DNA of 64,000 nucleotides from an uncultured bacterium. GTDB taxonomy: Bacteria; Bacteroidota; Bacteroidia; Chitinophagales; Chitinophagaceae. The stretch lies in the NCBI GenBank assembly GCA_903826405.1, contig CAIKEH010000042.1:124001-188000 (forward strand). The letters are read 5' to 3'. Each line of letters opens with the position of its first letter. Position 1 is the stretch's first letter. The notes under the pieces are model-generated. The model did no database searches and was not told the DNA's origin. It worked only from the letters and a program-made list of their open reading frames with translations. The position numbers were made by a program, and so were the translations under genes. This document shows positions 17,590 to 27,276 of this stretch, in pieces.

Positions 17590-18927
17590 ATGCGTCAAAG
17601 AGTGGTGATACTGGGAGCCGGTGAAAGCGGTGTCGGCGCTGCACTTTTAGCAGCCAAAGAAGGCTATGAGGTCTTTGTTTCAGATGGAGGTCCGGTGAAG
17701 CCGGAGTATCGCTGGGAACTGGAAAGCCATGGTATCCCTTACGAGGAAGGGCAGCATTCTGAGGAAAAGATCTTGGTTGCGGATGAGGTGATGAAGAGCC
17801 CGGGTATCCCGCACAAGAGCGGAATAGTGAAAAAAGTGATGCAGAAGGGCATCCCCCTTTTGAGTGAGATGGAGTTGGCTTACCGTCACAAGGGCAACAG
17901 CAAGATCATCGGGATCACGGGTACCAACGGAAAGACAACGACGACCGCGATGACTCATCACATTTGCAGGCATGGTGGCGCAGATTGTGCGATGGTGGGA
18001 AATATCGGTATCTCGATCGCTAAACAGGTGGCACTGGATCCTAAGCCACTTTATGTGGCCGAGATCAGTAGTTACCAGTTGGATGACATATCATCCTTCC
18101 GGCCAGATATCGCAGTATTGACCAATATAACAGAAGACCATCTTGATCGTTACGAGTACCTGTTTGAAAACTACATCCGTGCCAAGTTCAACATCGTGAG
18201 CAACCAGATCGCATCCGATCATTTCATTTACTGTGAGGATGATCCGGTCATCATGAAAAATATAGGCAAATACCCATTTACTTCTAACCCCTTACCGTTT
18301 ACCATGAACCGAGAATTATCACAAGGAGCTTTCATCCGCGATCAACAGATGACCGTGCGTGGCCAGGAGACCTTCGGCATGAGCATTTATGATTTCGCGC
18401 TGAAGGGCAAGCATAACCAATACAATACGATGGCAGCATGCATCGCAGCCTCCTCGATTGGTATCCGGAAGGAGAAGATACGCGAGGCCGTGGCCACCTT
18501 CACCAGCCTGGAACATCGAATGGAACCTGTACTGACCATACGGGGAGTGGAATTCATCAACGACAGTAAGGCGACCAATGTGAACAGTACCTGGTATGCA
18601 TTGGAAAGCATGACCAAGCCGGTCATACTGATCCTGGGTGGTGTGGACAAAGGCAACGATTACTCGATGTTGCATGACTTGGTCAAGGAGAAAGTCAAGG
18701 CCATCGTCTGCATGGGCTTGGACAATACACTAATCCATAAGGCTTTTGGCAATATTGTGGAAGTCATGGTCAATACATCCTCCGCACGGGAAGCGGTGCA
18801 TTCCGCCTATCGGCTTGCATCCAAGGGAGATGCCGTCTTGCTCAGTCCTGCTTGTGCCAGCTTCGACCTGTTCAAGAATTACGAAGACAGAGGGAAACAA
18901 TTCAAGGATGCCGTAATGGAGTTATGA
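17590..18927 (+). CDS. murD: UDP-N-acetylmuramoyl-L-alanine:D-glutamate ligase
   Basis: MurD adds D-glutamate to UDP-MurNAc-L-alanine with ATP. The 445-residue protein has the N-terminal Rossmann start VVILGAGESGVGAALLA, the P-loop GITGTNGKTTTTAM (about 115-128), VAEISSYQLDDI, NITEDHLDRY, the HNQYN segment, EHRMEPV, FINDSKATNVNSTWYALES and the closing LLSPACASFDLFKNYEDRG, all MurD-specific. The 127-base gap behind mraY is the second largest inside the operon and has no clear promoter; the operon probably continues through. Confidence 0.96.
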   Translation: MRQRVVILGAGESGVGAALLAAKEGYEVFVSDGGPVKPEYRWELESHGIPYEEGQHSEEKILVADEVMKSPGIPHKSGIVKKVMQKGIPLLSEMELAYRHKGNSKIIGITGTNGKTTTTAMTHHICRHGGADCAMVGNIGISIAKQVALDPKPLYVAEISSYQLDDISSFRPDIAVLTNITEDHLDRYEYLFENYIRAKFNIVSNQIASDHFIYCEDDPVIMKNIGKYPFTSNPLPFTMNRELSQGAFIRDQQMTVRGQETFGMSIYDFALKGKHNQYNTMAACIAASSIGIRKEKIREAVATFTSLEHRMEPVLTIRGVEFINDSKATNVNSTWYALESMTKPVILILGGVDKGNDYSMLHDLVKEKVKAIVCMGLDNTLIHKAFGNIVEVMVNTSSAREAVHSAYRLASKGDAVLLSPACASFDLFKNYEDRGKQFKDAVMEL

Positions 18928-18954
18928 ATGACAAAGAAGAAATGATTCATACGA

Positions 18955-20208
18955 ATGGATAAAGAGATTAGGATATCAGGAAGCCCGATAATGGGATTGG
19001 CAGGAAAGACCCGTGGTGACAAGGTTATCTGGGCCATCGTGGCGCTGCTCACGATGATGAGCCTGATGGTGGTTTACAGCAGCACTGGTACACTGGCATA
19101 CAAACTTTCCAAGAGCACGGAATCCTATCTGTTCAAACAAGTGGTGTTCATCGCAATCGGAGTAATGATCATCTATTTCGCCCACAGGGTCAATTACACC
19201 CTCTATTCTCGCGTGGCTGTTTTTTTATATCTCGTATCCATTCCTCTCCTGCTCTATACATTGATCTTCGGTGCCAGCCTGAATGAGGCCAGCCGCTGGA
19301 TCAAGCTGCCGATCATCAATCTGACCTTTCAGACTTCGGATATGGCCAAGTTGGCATTATTCATGTACCTCGGGCGACAACTGAGTCGCAAACAAGCAGT
19401 TATTAAAGATTTTAAAAAGGGATTCCTCCCCCTCATCATACCCGTGGGAATGACCTGCATACTCATCGCGCCCGCCAACTTGTCCACTGCATTGCTAGTC
19501 GGTTCCACCAGTCTGTTACTGATGTTCATCGGCAGGGTGAGCATGAAGCATATCGGTCTCGTCATTGGACTTGCGGCCATTCCTGTGCTTCTGTTGATCC
19601 TACTGGCAACGGCATATTATGACAAACAAGATGGGAAGATGAAGGAACTACCCTCCATACTCACCCATGGTCGTACCGAAACATGGATGAAGCGAATACA
19701 AGGATTCATGTATGCGGACAAAGAGGAGATCGCCTATCAGGTACAACAGGCCAATATCGCCATAGCCAAAGGTGGGTGGATGGGAAAGGGACCCGGCAAC
19801 AGTGAACAACGGAATTTCCTTCCACACCCTTATTCGGATTTCATTTATGCGATCATTATAGAGGAGTATGGACTTGTAGGTGGGGCATTCGTGCTTTTCA
19901 TTTATCTGGCTTTTCTATTGAGGTCGATCAGGATATTCAAACGATGTCCTTTTGCATTCGGCGCATTTCTTGCACTGGGACTCAGCTTCACGCTGGTGAT
20001 TCAGGCCATGGTGAATATGGCGGTGAATGTGAACCTGTTTCCGGTGACCGGGGTGACACTGCCTTTGGTGAGCATGGGAGGGAGCTCCTTCCTTTTCACT
20101 TGTTTGGCGATTGGGATCATCTTGAGTGTGGCAAGGAACGTGGAGCAACTCGAAGGGAAGTTGTCGCAGCAGGTTGCTGTCGAAACAGCATCAGATGAAG
20201 AAGGATAG
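18955..20208 (+). CDS. ftsW: Septal peptidoglycan polymerase FtsW (SEDS family)
   Basis: FtsW is the glycosyltransferase that polymerises lipid II at the septum together with its class B PBP. The 417-residue product has ten hydrophobic helices and SEDS signatures: VYSSTGTLAY, GASLNEASRWIKLP with the NxxxRW motif, FQTSDMAKLALFMYLGR, and the large periplasmic loop with GWMGKGPGNSEQRNFLPHPYSDFIYAIIIEEYG followed by PVTGVTLPLVSMGGSSFLF. The putative catalytic Asp in the big loop (SDF) is present. Its gene follows murD by 27 bases, and its partner PBP is encoded earlier in the same operon. Confidence 0.95.
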   Translation: MDKEIRISGSPIMGLAGKTRGDKVIWAIVALLTMMSLMVVYSSTGTLAYKLSKSTESYLFKQVVFIAIGVMIIYFAHRVNYTLYSRVAVFLYLVSIPLLLYTLIFGASLNEASRWIKLPIINLTFQTSDMAKLALFMYLGRQLSRKQAVIKDFKKGFLPLIIPVGMTCILIAPANLSTALLVGSTSLLLMFIGRVSMKHIGLVIGLAAIPVLLLILLATAYYDKQDGKMKELPSILTHGRTETWMKRIQGFMYADKEEIAYQVQQANIAIAKGGWMGKGPGNSEQRNFLPHPYSDFIYAIIIEEYGLVGGAFVLFIYLAFLLRSIRIFKRCPFAFGAFLALGLSFTLVIQAMVNMAVNVNLFPVTGVTLPLVSMGGSSFLFTCLAIGIILSVARNVEQLEGKLSQQVAVETASDEEG

Positions 20209-20229
20209 ACAACGAAATGAATGTAGTCC

Positions 20230-21348
20230 ATGTCTAGAAGGATCATCATAGCAGGTGGGGGAACGGGTGGACACATCTTCCCGGCGATAGCCATAGCCAA
20301 TGCATTGAAGGAGATGGAGGAGGATACGGAGATTCTTTTCGTGGGTGCTCAGGGGAAAATGGAGATGGAGAAGGTTCCGCAAGCCGGATTCAGGATAGTA
20401 GGGTTGGACATTGCGGGATTCAACAGGAGTTCTTTGATCAGAAACATAGGTCTTCCCATAAAACTGGTGAAGAGCTTCCTCCAGGTGAGGAGGATCTTCA
20501 AGGATTTTCGCCCTGATGCGGTGATTGGGGTGGGTGGTTATTCGAGTTATCCTGTGCTTCGATATGCACAGTTTTCAGGGCTGATGACTTTCATTCATGA
20601 AAGCAACAGTTTCGCGGGCAGATCGAATATCCTGCTGGGCCGAAAGGCGACCAGGATATTCGTGGCCACTGAAGGAATGGGAAAATTCTTTCCTGCCGAC
20701 AGGATCGAGTTGACCGGAAACCCCGTGCGGAAGTCCATCGAAGAAAGTGGGGTGGAACGGAGTGAAGCCATTCGTTCATTCAGGCTTGACCCTGATGCAA
20801 CGACGGTACTTGTAGTGGGGGGCAGTTTGGGTGCAAAAAGCATCAATGAGGCGATCCGTAAAGGTGTGGATGAGATCACTCGATCCGGGTTGCAACTCAT
20901 CTGGCAGACGGGAAAACCTTTCGCGGAAGAGGGAAGTAAAGCGGCTGAAGGGAATGATCGTGTTTGGACAGATGCCTTCATCACAAGGATGGACAATGCC
21001 TATGCCGCGGCAGATCTCGTGGTCTCCAGAGCCGGGGCCATGTCGATCGCTGAGCTATGCATCGTGGGAAAGCCCGCTATTCTGGTGCCTTTTCCGCATG
21101 CGGCGGAGGACCACCAGACGTTCAACGCAAGATCCTTGTCGGAAAGGGATGCAGGTATACTGATCCCGGATCAAGCCGCAGCTGCACAATTGGTGCCTAC
21201 GGTCATCGCGCTGGCCAAGGATGTAAAGAAGAGAAAGGAGCTCGGTGACCATATACGTCCATTGGCCATTCGTCATGCGGACAAAAAGATCGCTTCATCG
21301 ATTTTGGAATATTTGAATAAGAACATTAAAAGAAACATCCGTTCATGA
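20230..21348 (+). CDS. murG: UDP-GlcNAc:lipid I N-acetylglucosaminyltransferase
   Basis: MurG converts lipid I to lipid II at the cytoplasmic membrane face. The 372-residue GT28 enzyme starts with the glycine-rich acceptor loop IIIAGGGTGGHIFPAIAIANAL, continues with VGGYSSYPVLRYA and HESNSFAGRSN, and in the second domain has VVGGSLGAKSINEAI, VVSRAGAMSIAELC and VPFPHAAEDHQTFNARSL, the UDP-GlcNAc binding region. Standard length. Its stop overlaps the start of murC by four bases (ATGA). Confidence 0.96.
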   Translation: MSRRIIIAGGGTGGHIFPAIAIANALKEMEEDTEILFVGAQGKMEMEKVPQAGFRIVGLDIAGFNRSSLIRNIGLPIKLVKSFLQVRRIFKDFRPDAVIGVGGYSSYPVLRYAQFSGLMTFIHESNSFAGRSNILLGRKATRIFVATEGMGKFFPADRIELTGNPVRKSIEESGVERSEAIRSFRLDPDATTVLVVGGSLGAKSINEAIRKGVDEITRSGLQLIWQTGKPFAEEGSKAAEGNDRVWTDAFITRMDNAYAAADLVVSRAGAMSIAELCIVGKPAILVPFPHAAEDHQTFNARSLSERDAGILIPDQAAAAQLVPTVIALAKDVKKRKELGDHIRPLAIRHADKKIASSILEYLNKNIKRNIRS

Positions 21349-22715
21349 CGGAATTGAAAAACATAAATCACGTCTATTTCATTGGTATCGGCGGCATCGG
21401 CATGAGCGCTATCGCCAAGTATTTCCGATCCAAGGGTGTTAAGGTCAGCGGCTATGACCGAGCAGCAACACCACTGACGGCGGAACTGGCTGAGCGTGGG
21501 GCTTTCATCACGCATGTCGACACTGCCGATGGGCTTCCTGAGGATGTGGATGTCGTAATATATACCCCTGCGATCCCGATGGGAAGCCCCGTCCGTGATT
21601 TCTATCAGGAAAAGGGATACATGATGATGAAGCGGAGTGATGTGCTTCAGTTGATCAGTGCAGATACCTATAACATCTGCATCGCTGGTACGCATGGCAA
21701 AACGACCATCAGCACGATGACTGCTCATCTTCTCCGGCATTCCGGTTACGGATGCAACGCTTTTCTGGGGGGGATATCTGCCAACTATCAAACTAATTTT
21801 TGGAGTGACACACAAGCCACTTGTGTGATCGAAGCGGATGAATACGACAGGAGTTTCCTCAAGCTGAGTCCCGACCTTGCTGTCATATCAGCCATGGATC
21901 CAGATCATTTGGATATCTATGGAACTGCGGAATCCATGGAGGAGGCATTCATCGAATTCACTTCCAGGATCAGGCCGGGAGGTATGCTGTTCTGCAGGAA
22001 GGGATTGAAAAGGGAGCAGGATATGAAGGCGCCGGCACTCGTCAGCTATGCATTGGGTGATGATGAGGCGGACATTCATGCCAGAGACGTACGCGTGGAG
22101 GAAGGAGCATACCGATACAGCGTGGTACAGGGTGATTGGTCCATCGATGACCTTACGTTGCACATGGGAGGGCTGCATAATGTGGAGAACAGTCTGGCCG
22201 CTATTGGCATAGCCAGGAAACTTGGCATCAGTGATCAGAAGATCCGGGATGCGGTATCATCTTTCAGGGGCGTCAGGAGAAGATTTGAGTTGTTGGTTAA
22301 CCAGCCGGGTTGCAAGTACATCGATGATTATGCACATCATCCGGAAGAGTTGCGTGCATTGATAGTTGGTGTCCGTAGTCTGTTCGGGTCCGAAAGAATG
22401 ACAATCGTCTTCCAGCCTCATCTGTATTCCCGGACACGTGATCTTGCAGAGGGGTTTGCAAAAAGCCTTGACTTGGCAGATGAAGTCGTTCTGCTACCTA
22501 TCTATCCGGCACGGGAGAATCCGATTGAAGGTGTCAGTTCCGAAATGATCTCTGGAAAGATGAAGAATCCGAACGTGCGATCGATGAACCCGGAGGAACT
22601 GTTGAAGTGGATCGATCAGGAAAAACCTTCGTTGTTGATCACTGCCGGTGCAGGAGACATCGACCAGTTGACAGAACGGATTAGCGATATCATGATCAAA
22701 ACCGTTACCATATGA
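21345..22715 (+). CDS. murC: UDP-N-acetylmuramate:L-alanine ligase
   Basis: MurC performs the first amino-acid addition to UDP-MurNAc. The 456-residue Mur ligase shows the N-terminal loop FIGIGGIGMSAIAKYF, the P-loop IAGTHGKTTISTM (GTHGKT is typical of MurC), IEADEYDRSFLKL, AMDPDHLDIYG, VRRRFELL, YIDDYAHHPEEL and FQPHLYSRTRDL. It overlaps murG and ftsQ by four bases at each end, so translation of the three genes is probably coupled. The operon holds murC, murD and murE but not murF, ddl or murB, the usual Bacteroidota arrangement. Confidence 0.96.
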   Translation: MTELKNINHVYFIGIGGIGMSAIAKYFRSKGVKVSGYDRAATPLTAELAERGAFITHVDTADGLPEDVDVVIYTPAIPMGSPVRDFYQEKGYMMMKRSDVLQLISADTYNICIAGTHGKTTISTMTAHLLRHSGYGCNAFLGGISANYQTNFWSDTQATCVIEADEYDRSFLKLSPDLAVISAMDPDHLDIYGTAESMEEAFIEFTSRIRPGGMLFCRKGLKREQDMKAPALVSYALGDDEADIHARDVRVEEGAYRYSVVQGDWSIDDLTLHMGGLHNVENSLAAIGIARKLGISDQKIRDAVSSFRGVRRRFELLVNQPGCKYIDDYAHHPEELRALIVGVRSLFGSERMTIVFQPHLYSRTRDLAEGFAKSLDLADEVVLLPIYPARENPIEGVSSEMISGKMKNPNVRSMNPEELLKWIDQEKPSLLITAGAGDIDQLTERISDIMIKTVTI

Positions 22716-23857
22716 CCGATAGAAGGAAAATATGGAAGGTGCTTGCTTACGCTGGTTGGGGGGTATTGGGAACAGGTATCCTCGTGTTGCTGGTGGCAGC
22801 CGTACAGACGCGCAGTACCAAGCCTTGTTCAGGTATGGAAATTGTGATCAATGGGAATCAAGAGCATCTTTATTTGGAGAAAAGGGAAGTTGCAGCAATA
22901 CTCAGGTCGGCGAACCTGGGTGATCTGAAGGGAAAGTCCATGAAGGATTTGGATTTGAAAAAAATGGAAGATGCGTTGGAATTGGATCCTTGGATCAATA
23001 ATGCGGAATTGTTTTTTGACAATGACCGCGTGTTACAGATCCAAGTGGAGGAATCCAGACCTCTGGCCAGAATTTTCACTCAGAAAGGGAATTCATTTTA
23101 CATAGATAGCACTATGAAGAGACTTCCCCTAAATGAACATTACTCGCCCAGACTTCCCGTTTTCACAGGCTTTCCTTCAGAGAGGTCTGGATGGAAAGGC
23201 AAAGACAGCATCCTTATGAGTGACATAGCCCGTCTTGCCCAATTCATCGTACATGATTCTTTCTGGATGGCTCAGGTAGATCAGGTGGATATCAATTCCC
23301 GGAGCGAATTCGAGTTGATCCCTAAAGTAGGTGATCATGTGGTATTGTTCGGTGATGGTCAGGATGTGAAGTCCAAATTCAATAGACTCATGCTTTTCTA
23401 TGATCAGGTGCTCAGCCGTACAGGATGGAATAGCTATGGTCTGGTGAATGTGCAGTATAGTGGCCAAGTTGTGGCAACCCGAAAAGACAAGCGATCTGTG
23501 CTGGCCGATACAACTCAAGCCCGCGAATGGATGCGTCAACTGATGCAAAAAAGCCAGCGAATGAACATGCCGGAGAACGACAACAACAAGAGTACTGGCC
23601 GTGCATCCTCCTCGGAAAATAGCTCATCATCGATCACAACTCCGGGCTCCTTGGAACATGTCCCGGATCCGAGCAAAACGAAGGCGGATTCATCCCGGAA
23701 TAAGTTGCCGAAAGCGGTCATGCCACCGCCGAAAAAGGTGGGAGTTGCCCCACTGCAGAAACTGGCGTATTTGAATCCTGTGAGTGAAATTAAGCATGTC
23801 AATATAGCACATCAACAGATAAAAATTGATAACCAGAAAATAGAATATCATGCATAA
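22712..23857 (+). CDS. ftsQ: Cell division protein FtsQ/DivIB
   Basis: 381 residues: a short cytoplasmic part, one membrane segment (VLAYAGWGVLGTGILVLLVAAV, about 10-31), a POTRA-like domain (GNQEHLYLEKREVAAIL... ELDPWINNAELFFDNDRVLQIQVEE) and a beta domain (about 120-265). FtsQ recruits FtsL and regulates septal synthesis. The last 115 residues are low in complexity, rich in Ser, Asn, Lys and Pro, and likely disordered; this tail is longer than in model species. Conservation is weak, so the name rests on topology, the POTRA pattern and the place between murC and ftsA. It overlaps ftsA by eight bases. Confidence 0.88.
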   Translation: MTDRRKIWKVLAYAGWGVLGTGILVLLVAAVQTRSTKPCSGMEIVINGNQEHLYLEKREVAAILRSANLGDLKGKSMKDLDLKKMEDALELDPWINNAELFFDNDRVLQIQVEESRPLARIFTQKGNSFYIDSTMKRLPLNEHYSPRLPVFTGFPSERSGWKGKDSILMSDIARLAQFIVHDSFWMAQVDQVDINSRSEFELIPKVGDHVVLFGDGQDVKSKFNRLMLFYDQVLSRTGWNSYGLVNVQYSGQVVATRKDKRSVLADTTQAREWMRQLMQKSQRMNMPENDNNKSTGRASSSENSSSSITTPGSLEHVPDPSKTKADSSRNKLPKAVMPPPKKVGVAPLQKLAYLNPVSEIKHVNIAHQQIKIDNQKIEYHA

Positions 23858-25214
23858 CGAACAGCCCATCATCGTAGGACTTGACATTGGAACAACCAAG
23901 ATTGCCGCTATAGCGGGAAGGAAAAATGAATTTGGAAAACTGGAGATCCTTGGATTTGGCCGAGCAAACAGTAATGGTGTTCAGCGCGGTATGGTACTGA
24001 ACATAGACCAGACCATCAAGGCCATCCAAACCGCCTTGGAGAATTGTTATGCATCCAACCCTAATTTGGAGATCAACGAGGTTTATGTTGGTATTGCAGG
24101 TCACCACATAAAAAGTTTGCAGACGCGGGGAGACATCGTCCGCAAGACAACGGATGATGAGATCAAGCAATCAGAGATCGATCAACTCATCGCAGACCAA
24201 TACAAGACGTACATCCCTGCAGGAGATCAGATCATCGATGTCATACCACAGGAATTCACGGTGGATAATTTCCCGAATATTTCGGATCCCATAGGCTACA
24301 GCGGCGTAAAGGTGGGTGCGAACTTCCACATCATCACAGGTGATAAAAATGCCATCCGGAATATCAATAGGAGCGTCGAGAAGTCGGGTCTTAGAGTACG
24401 TGACCTCGTTCTGCAACCACTTGCTTCTGCTGCCGCTGTCATGTGTGAGCAGGATCTCGAAGCAGGTGTTGCGATTGTGGACATAGGTGGTGGTACGACC
24501 GATCTTGCCGTCTTCTACGATGGCATCCTCAAGCATACCGCCGTCATCCCCTTTGGAGGTGAGAACATAACGAACGATATCAAGACGGGTCTGGGTGTAT
24601 TGAAGACACAGGCAGATCAAATGAAAATCCAGTTTGGAAGTGCGCTCGCTGATGAAGCGAAGAGCAATGCGTACATCACGATACCGGGTCTTCGCGGGAT
24701 GCCTGCAAAAGAGATCAGCGTGAAGAATCTGGCAAATATCATCCAGGCGCGCATGAGTGAGATCCTCGATTTCGTCAGCTTTCACCTCAAGCAGGTTGGC
24801 TTGGACAGCCGCATGCTGAATGGCGGAATAGTACTGACAGGAGGGGGGTCACAGCTCAAGCACCTGATCCAGCTCACCGAATACATCACTGGCCTGAATG
24901 CACGCATAGGATATCCAAACGAAAATCTAGCGGCCGGACATATCGATGAACTAGCCAAGCCCATGTATTCTACTTGTATCGGCCTCATTTTGAAAGGCTA
25001 TAATGTATTTGAGAATACCGAAAACAGATTGCATGGAAGCAAGCAGATGGAGAAGCATGCTTCCGACAGATTGCCGCAGCCTGCAGAAACCGTCGAGTCC
25101 GATGACTTTTCCGGCATCCGCGTACCAAAGAGGAAGAGCCTGAAAGGTTTCATGGATTCCATAAAAGATGGGCTCATCGACCTTTTCAAAGAGGAAGGCG
25201 ATGCGCACCTCTGA
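23850..25214 (+). CDS. ftsA: Cell division protein FtsA
   Basis: FtsA is an actin-like ATPase that ties FtsZ filaments to the membrane. The 454-residue protein has the phosphate-1 loop VGLDIGTTKIAAIAG (about 9-23), the SHS2/1C domain (about 85-165), phosphate-2 AIVDIGGGTTDLAVF, and the adenosine loop GIVLTGGGSQLKHL. The C-terminal end KGFMDSIKDGLIDLFKE (about 430-447) looks like the amphipathic membrane-targeting helix. A variable linker of about 40 residues precedes it. The start overlaps ftsQ; ftsZ begins 121 bases later. Confidence 0.96.
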   Translation: MHNEQPIIVGLDIGTTKIAAIAGRKNEFGKLEILGFGRANSNGVQRGMVLNIDQTIKAIQTALENCYASNPNLEINEVYVGIAGHHIKSLQTRGDIVRKTTDDEIKQSEIDQLIADQYKTYIPAGDQIIDVIPQEFTVDNFPNISDPIGYSGVKVGANFHIITGDKNAIRNINRSVEKSGLRVRDLVLQPLASAAAVMCEQDLEAGVAIVDIGGGTTDLAVFYDGILKHTAVIPFGGENITNDIKTGLGVLKTQADQMKIQFGSALADEAKSNAYITIPGLRGMPAKEISVKNLANIIQARMSEILDFVSFHLKQVGLDSRMLNGGIVLTGGGSQLKHLIQLTEYITGLNARIGYPNENLAAGHIDELAKPMYSTCIGLILKGYNVFENTENRLHGSKQMEKHASDRLPQPAETVESDDFSGIRVPKRKSLKGFMDSIKDGLIDLFKEEGDAHL

Positions 25215-25300
25215 CCGGCCTGAACTTGTCCATGATAAAACCACATACAACCGAACCCTTAGTGAACTTACCTGAAAGACCAAACCATTCACTAACCCAA

Positions 25301-25319
25301 CCTGCCGCTAATTGGCAGG
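25301..25319 (+). promoter_or_regulatory. Leader hairpin 16 bases before the ftsZ start
   Basis: CCTGCC (25301-25306), a 7-base loop and GGCAGG (25314-25319) form a perfect 6-bp stem in the ftsA-ftsZ gap. It lies directly upstream of the ribosome-binding area of ftsZ and could tune translation of FtsZ relative to FtsA. There is no T-tract, so it is not a terminator. Confidence 0.4.
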
Positions 25320-25335
25320 AAGCAAAAAACCACAA

Positions 25336-27171
25336 ATGATCCATTTTGATCTACCAAAGGAACAGTCCTCCATCATCAAGGTCATTGGTGTAGGGGGCGG
25401 AGGCAGCAACGCCGTCAACCACATGTTTAACCAAGGCATCGAAGGTATCAACTTCGTGATCTGCAATACCGATGCCCAGGCACTCGCCCAGAGTCGTGTG
25501 CCCAACAAGGTTCAGTTGGGTCCAACACTCACCCAAGGTCTTGGCGCCGGCGCAAATCCTGAGATCGGTCGCCAAGCTACGGAAGAAAGCCTTGAGGAGA
25601 TCCGTCGCATACTAGAGGTCAACACCAAGATGGTATTCGTTACAGCTGGTATGGGTGGAGGCACTGGAACAGGTGGGGCACCCATTGTAGCCAAGATCAG
25701 CCGTGATCTGGGAATACTAACCGTGGGTATCGTCACCACTCCGTTCTCTTATGAAGGAAAGAAAAGGCTGCAGCAAGCAGAGGAAGGAATTGAGCGACTG
25801 AAGGGATATGTCGATACTTTGCTGGTGATCAGCAACGACAAATTGCGACATCAATTCGGTAACCTGACCATGCGTGCCGCTTTCGGAAAAGCGGATAATG
25901 TTCTGGCCACGGCCGCACGGTGCATTACAGATGTGATCAGCTCTTTTGGTCAGATCAATGTTGATTTCGCGGATGTGTGCACGGTAATGCGTAATGGTGG
26001 TGTGGCTATCCTTGGAAGCGCATCTGCGGAAGGGGAGAACAGGGCGATCCGTGCGATTGAGAATGCACTCAACTCGCCGCTGCTTAACGATAACGATATC
26101 CGTGGTGCCCGTTGGATCTTGATCAATATCAATTCAGCCGAAGGTGAAAATGAATTCACAATGGATGAAGTGGAAGTCATCCAACAGTATCTCTTGAGTC
26201 ATGCAGGTGAGGATACAGATGTGATCCTTGGACTCGGATACGATAACAATCTCGGAAAACAGTTGGGTGTCACGCTCATCGCAACCGGTTTCGAACATAA
26301 AGATCCATTCGGAAGAAAGACTCAACCAGAGCACAAAACCGAAGCAAAAGAAGAAAAAATCATTCTAACTCTCGGTGTTACGGAGTCTGAAAATAGGCCC
26401 CGCTTGGAACCTCAGATACCTGTGGAAGAAAAAGACAACTTGGCGCCCCAACTGATCGATGAATCTCAACCGGTTGGAAATCAAAAGATTGGGCAGATAG
26501 TAGTTATTCCTCCCCCAGCTATTGAGGATCAAGTGACTATGAAGTATGAATTTCATATTGTAGATTCACCTTCATTTTCTGAGATTCCTGTAGAAGATCA
26601 CGAAAACGCTTCACCTACATTATCCCTTTATAATACGCCTCCCGAAAAGGATGAGGTTAAAGAAGCTAGCGCCACCCAGACGTCGGGTGGATATTTGGCC
26701 AGGCCATCCAAAATCTATGCTGAGGAACCTACCCAGTTTGAATCCAAAAGCGAAGACCCTGTTGAAGAACTTCGCCAACTGACGGCTGATCAGAGGGAGG
26801 ATTCATCCTTTGACATGCAGTTGGTGATCAAGGAACCCCATGCGGCGGATGAGGCTGGTATCGCTTCAACTCATGTCACTATGTTCCCTGTCGAGGAGCC
26901 TGCTTTGCAGGACGAGATGGAGGATCAGAAAAGGAAGGCTGCCGATCGTTTACACAAGTTGCGCAACTTGTCGTTCAACGTGGGCACGGCTGATCCGAAC
27001 AATGAGTTCGAGAGCGTCCCGGCTTATGTCCGCCGCAATTTACATCTGCACAATGCCTCACTCACTTCAGTCGAAAAATTCTATAGCCATTACACGGTAA
27101 AAACGGACGAGAACAATCAGGTCCAGATCAGTACGATAAATACCTTTCTGGAAGGGAAGAAACCTGATTGA
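25336..27171 (+). CDS. ftsZ: Cell division protein FtsZ, long-linker form
   Basis: The tubulin-like GTPase that forms the division ring. From ATG 25336 it has 611 residues: IKVIGVGGGGSNAVNHM (GTP loop 1), the tubulin signature GMGGGTGTGGAP (about 105-116), and the catalytic T7 loop NVDFADV (about 205). The folded part ends near residue 325. A linker of about 235 acidic, Pro/Glu-rich residues follows, then the FtsA-binding peptide VPAYVRRNL (about 561-569) and a tail of 40 residues. Most bacteria have about 380 residues, so the linker is unusually long, though long forms occur in Bacteroidota. A TTG 24 bases upstream is in frame but lies in the leader hairpin; MIHFDLPKEQSSI is the usual N-terminus. 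Confidence 0.96.
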   Translation: MIHFDLPKEQSSIIKVIGVGGGGSNAVNHMFNQGIEGINFVICNTDAQALAQSRVPNKVQLGPTLTQGLGAGANPEIGRQATEESLEEIRRILEVNTKMVFVTAGMGGGTGTGGAPIVAKISRDLGILTVGIVTTPFSYEGKKRLQQAEEGIERLKGYVDTLLVISNDKLRHQFGNLTMRAAFGKADNVLATAARCITDVISSFGQINVDFADVCTVMRNGGVAILGSASAEGENRAIRAIENALNSPLLNDNDIRGARWILININSAEGENEFTMDEVEVIQQYLLSHAGEDTDVILGLGYDNNLGKQLGVTLIATGFEHKDPFGRKTQPEHKTEAKEEKIILTLGVTESENRPRLEPQIPVEEKDNLAPQLIDESQPVGNQKIGQIVVIPPPAIEDQVTMKYEFHIVDSPSFSEIPVEDHENASPTLSLYNTPPEKDEVKEASATQTSGGYLARPSKIYAEEPTQFESKSEDPVEELRQLTADQREDSSFDMQLVIKEPHAADEAGIASTHVTMFPVEEPALQDEMEDQKRKAADRLHKLRNLSFNVGTADPNNEFESVPAYVRRNLHLHNASLTSVEKFYSHYTVKTDENNQVQISTINTFLEGKKPD

Positions 27172-27248
27172 GTCACCTTTGTCTGGTCGTCGTAACCACC
27201 TTTATATATGTACCTCTGAAACTAAAGGCCGATAACAGAGCCGGCTAA

Positions 27249-27275
27249 CCCTCAGCAGTCTTGCTGGGGGTTTTT
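27249..27275 (+). terminator. Terminator of the dcw operon
   Basis: CCCTCAGCA (27249-27257), loop GTCT and TGCTGGGGG (27262-27270) form a 9-bp stem with one T-G pair, followed by TTTTT. It is 78 bases behind ftsZ and the only strong terminator found from mraZ to here. Confidence 0.88.
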
Positions 27276-27276
27276 C

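Noticed and set aside
24171-24785. Minus-strand 204-residue reading frame inside ftsA
   Set aside because: It is a shadow of ftsA without recognisable domain.
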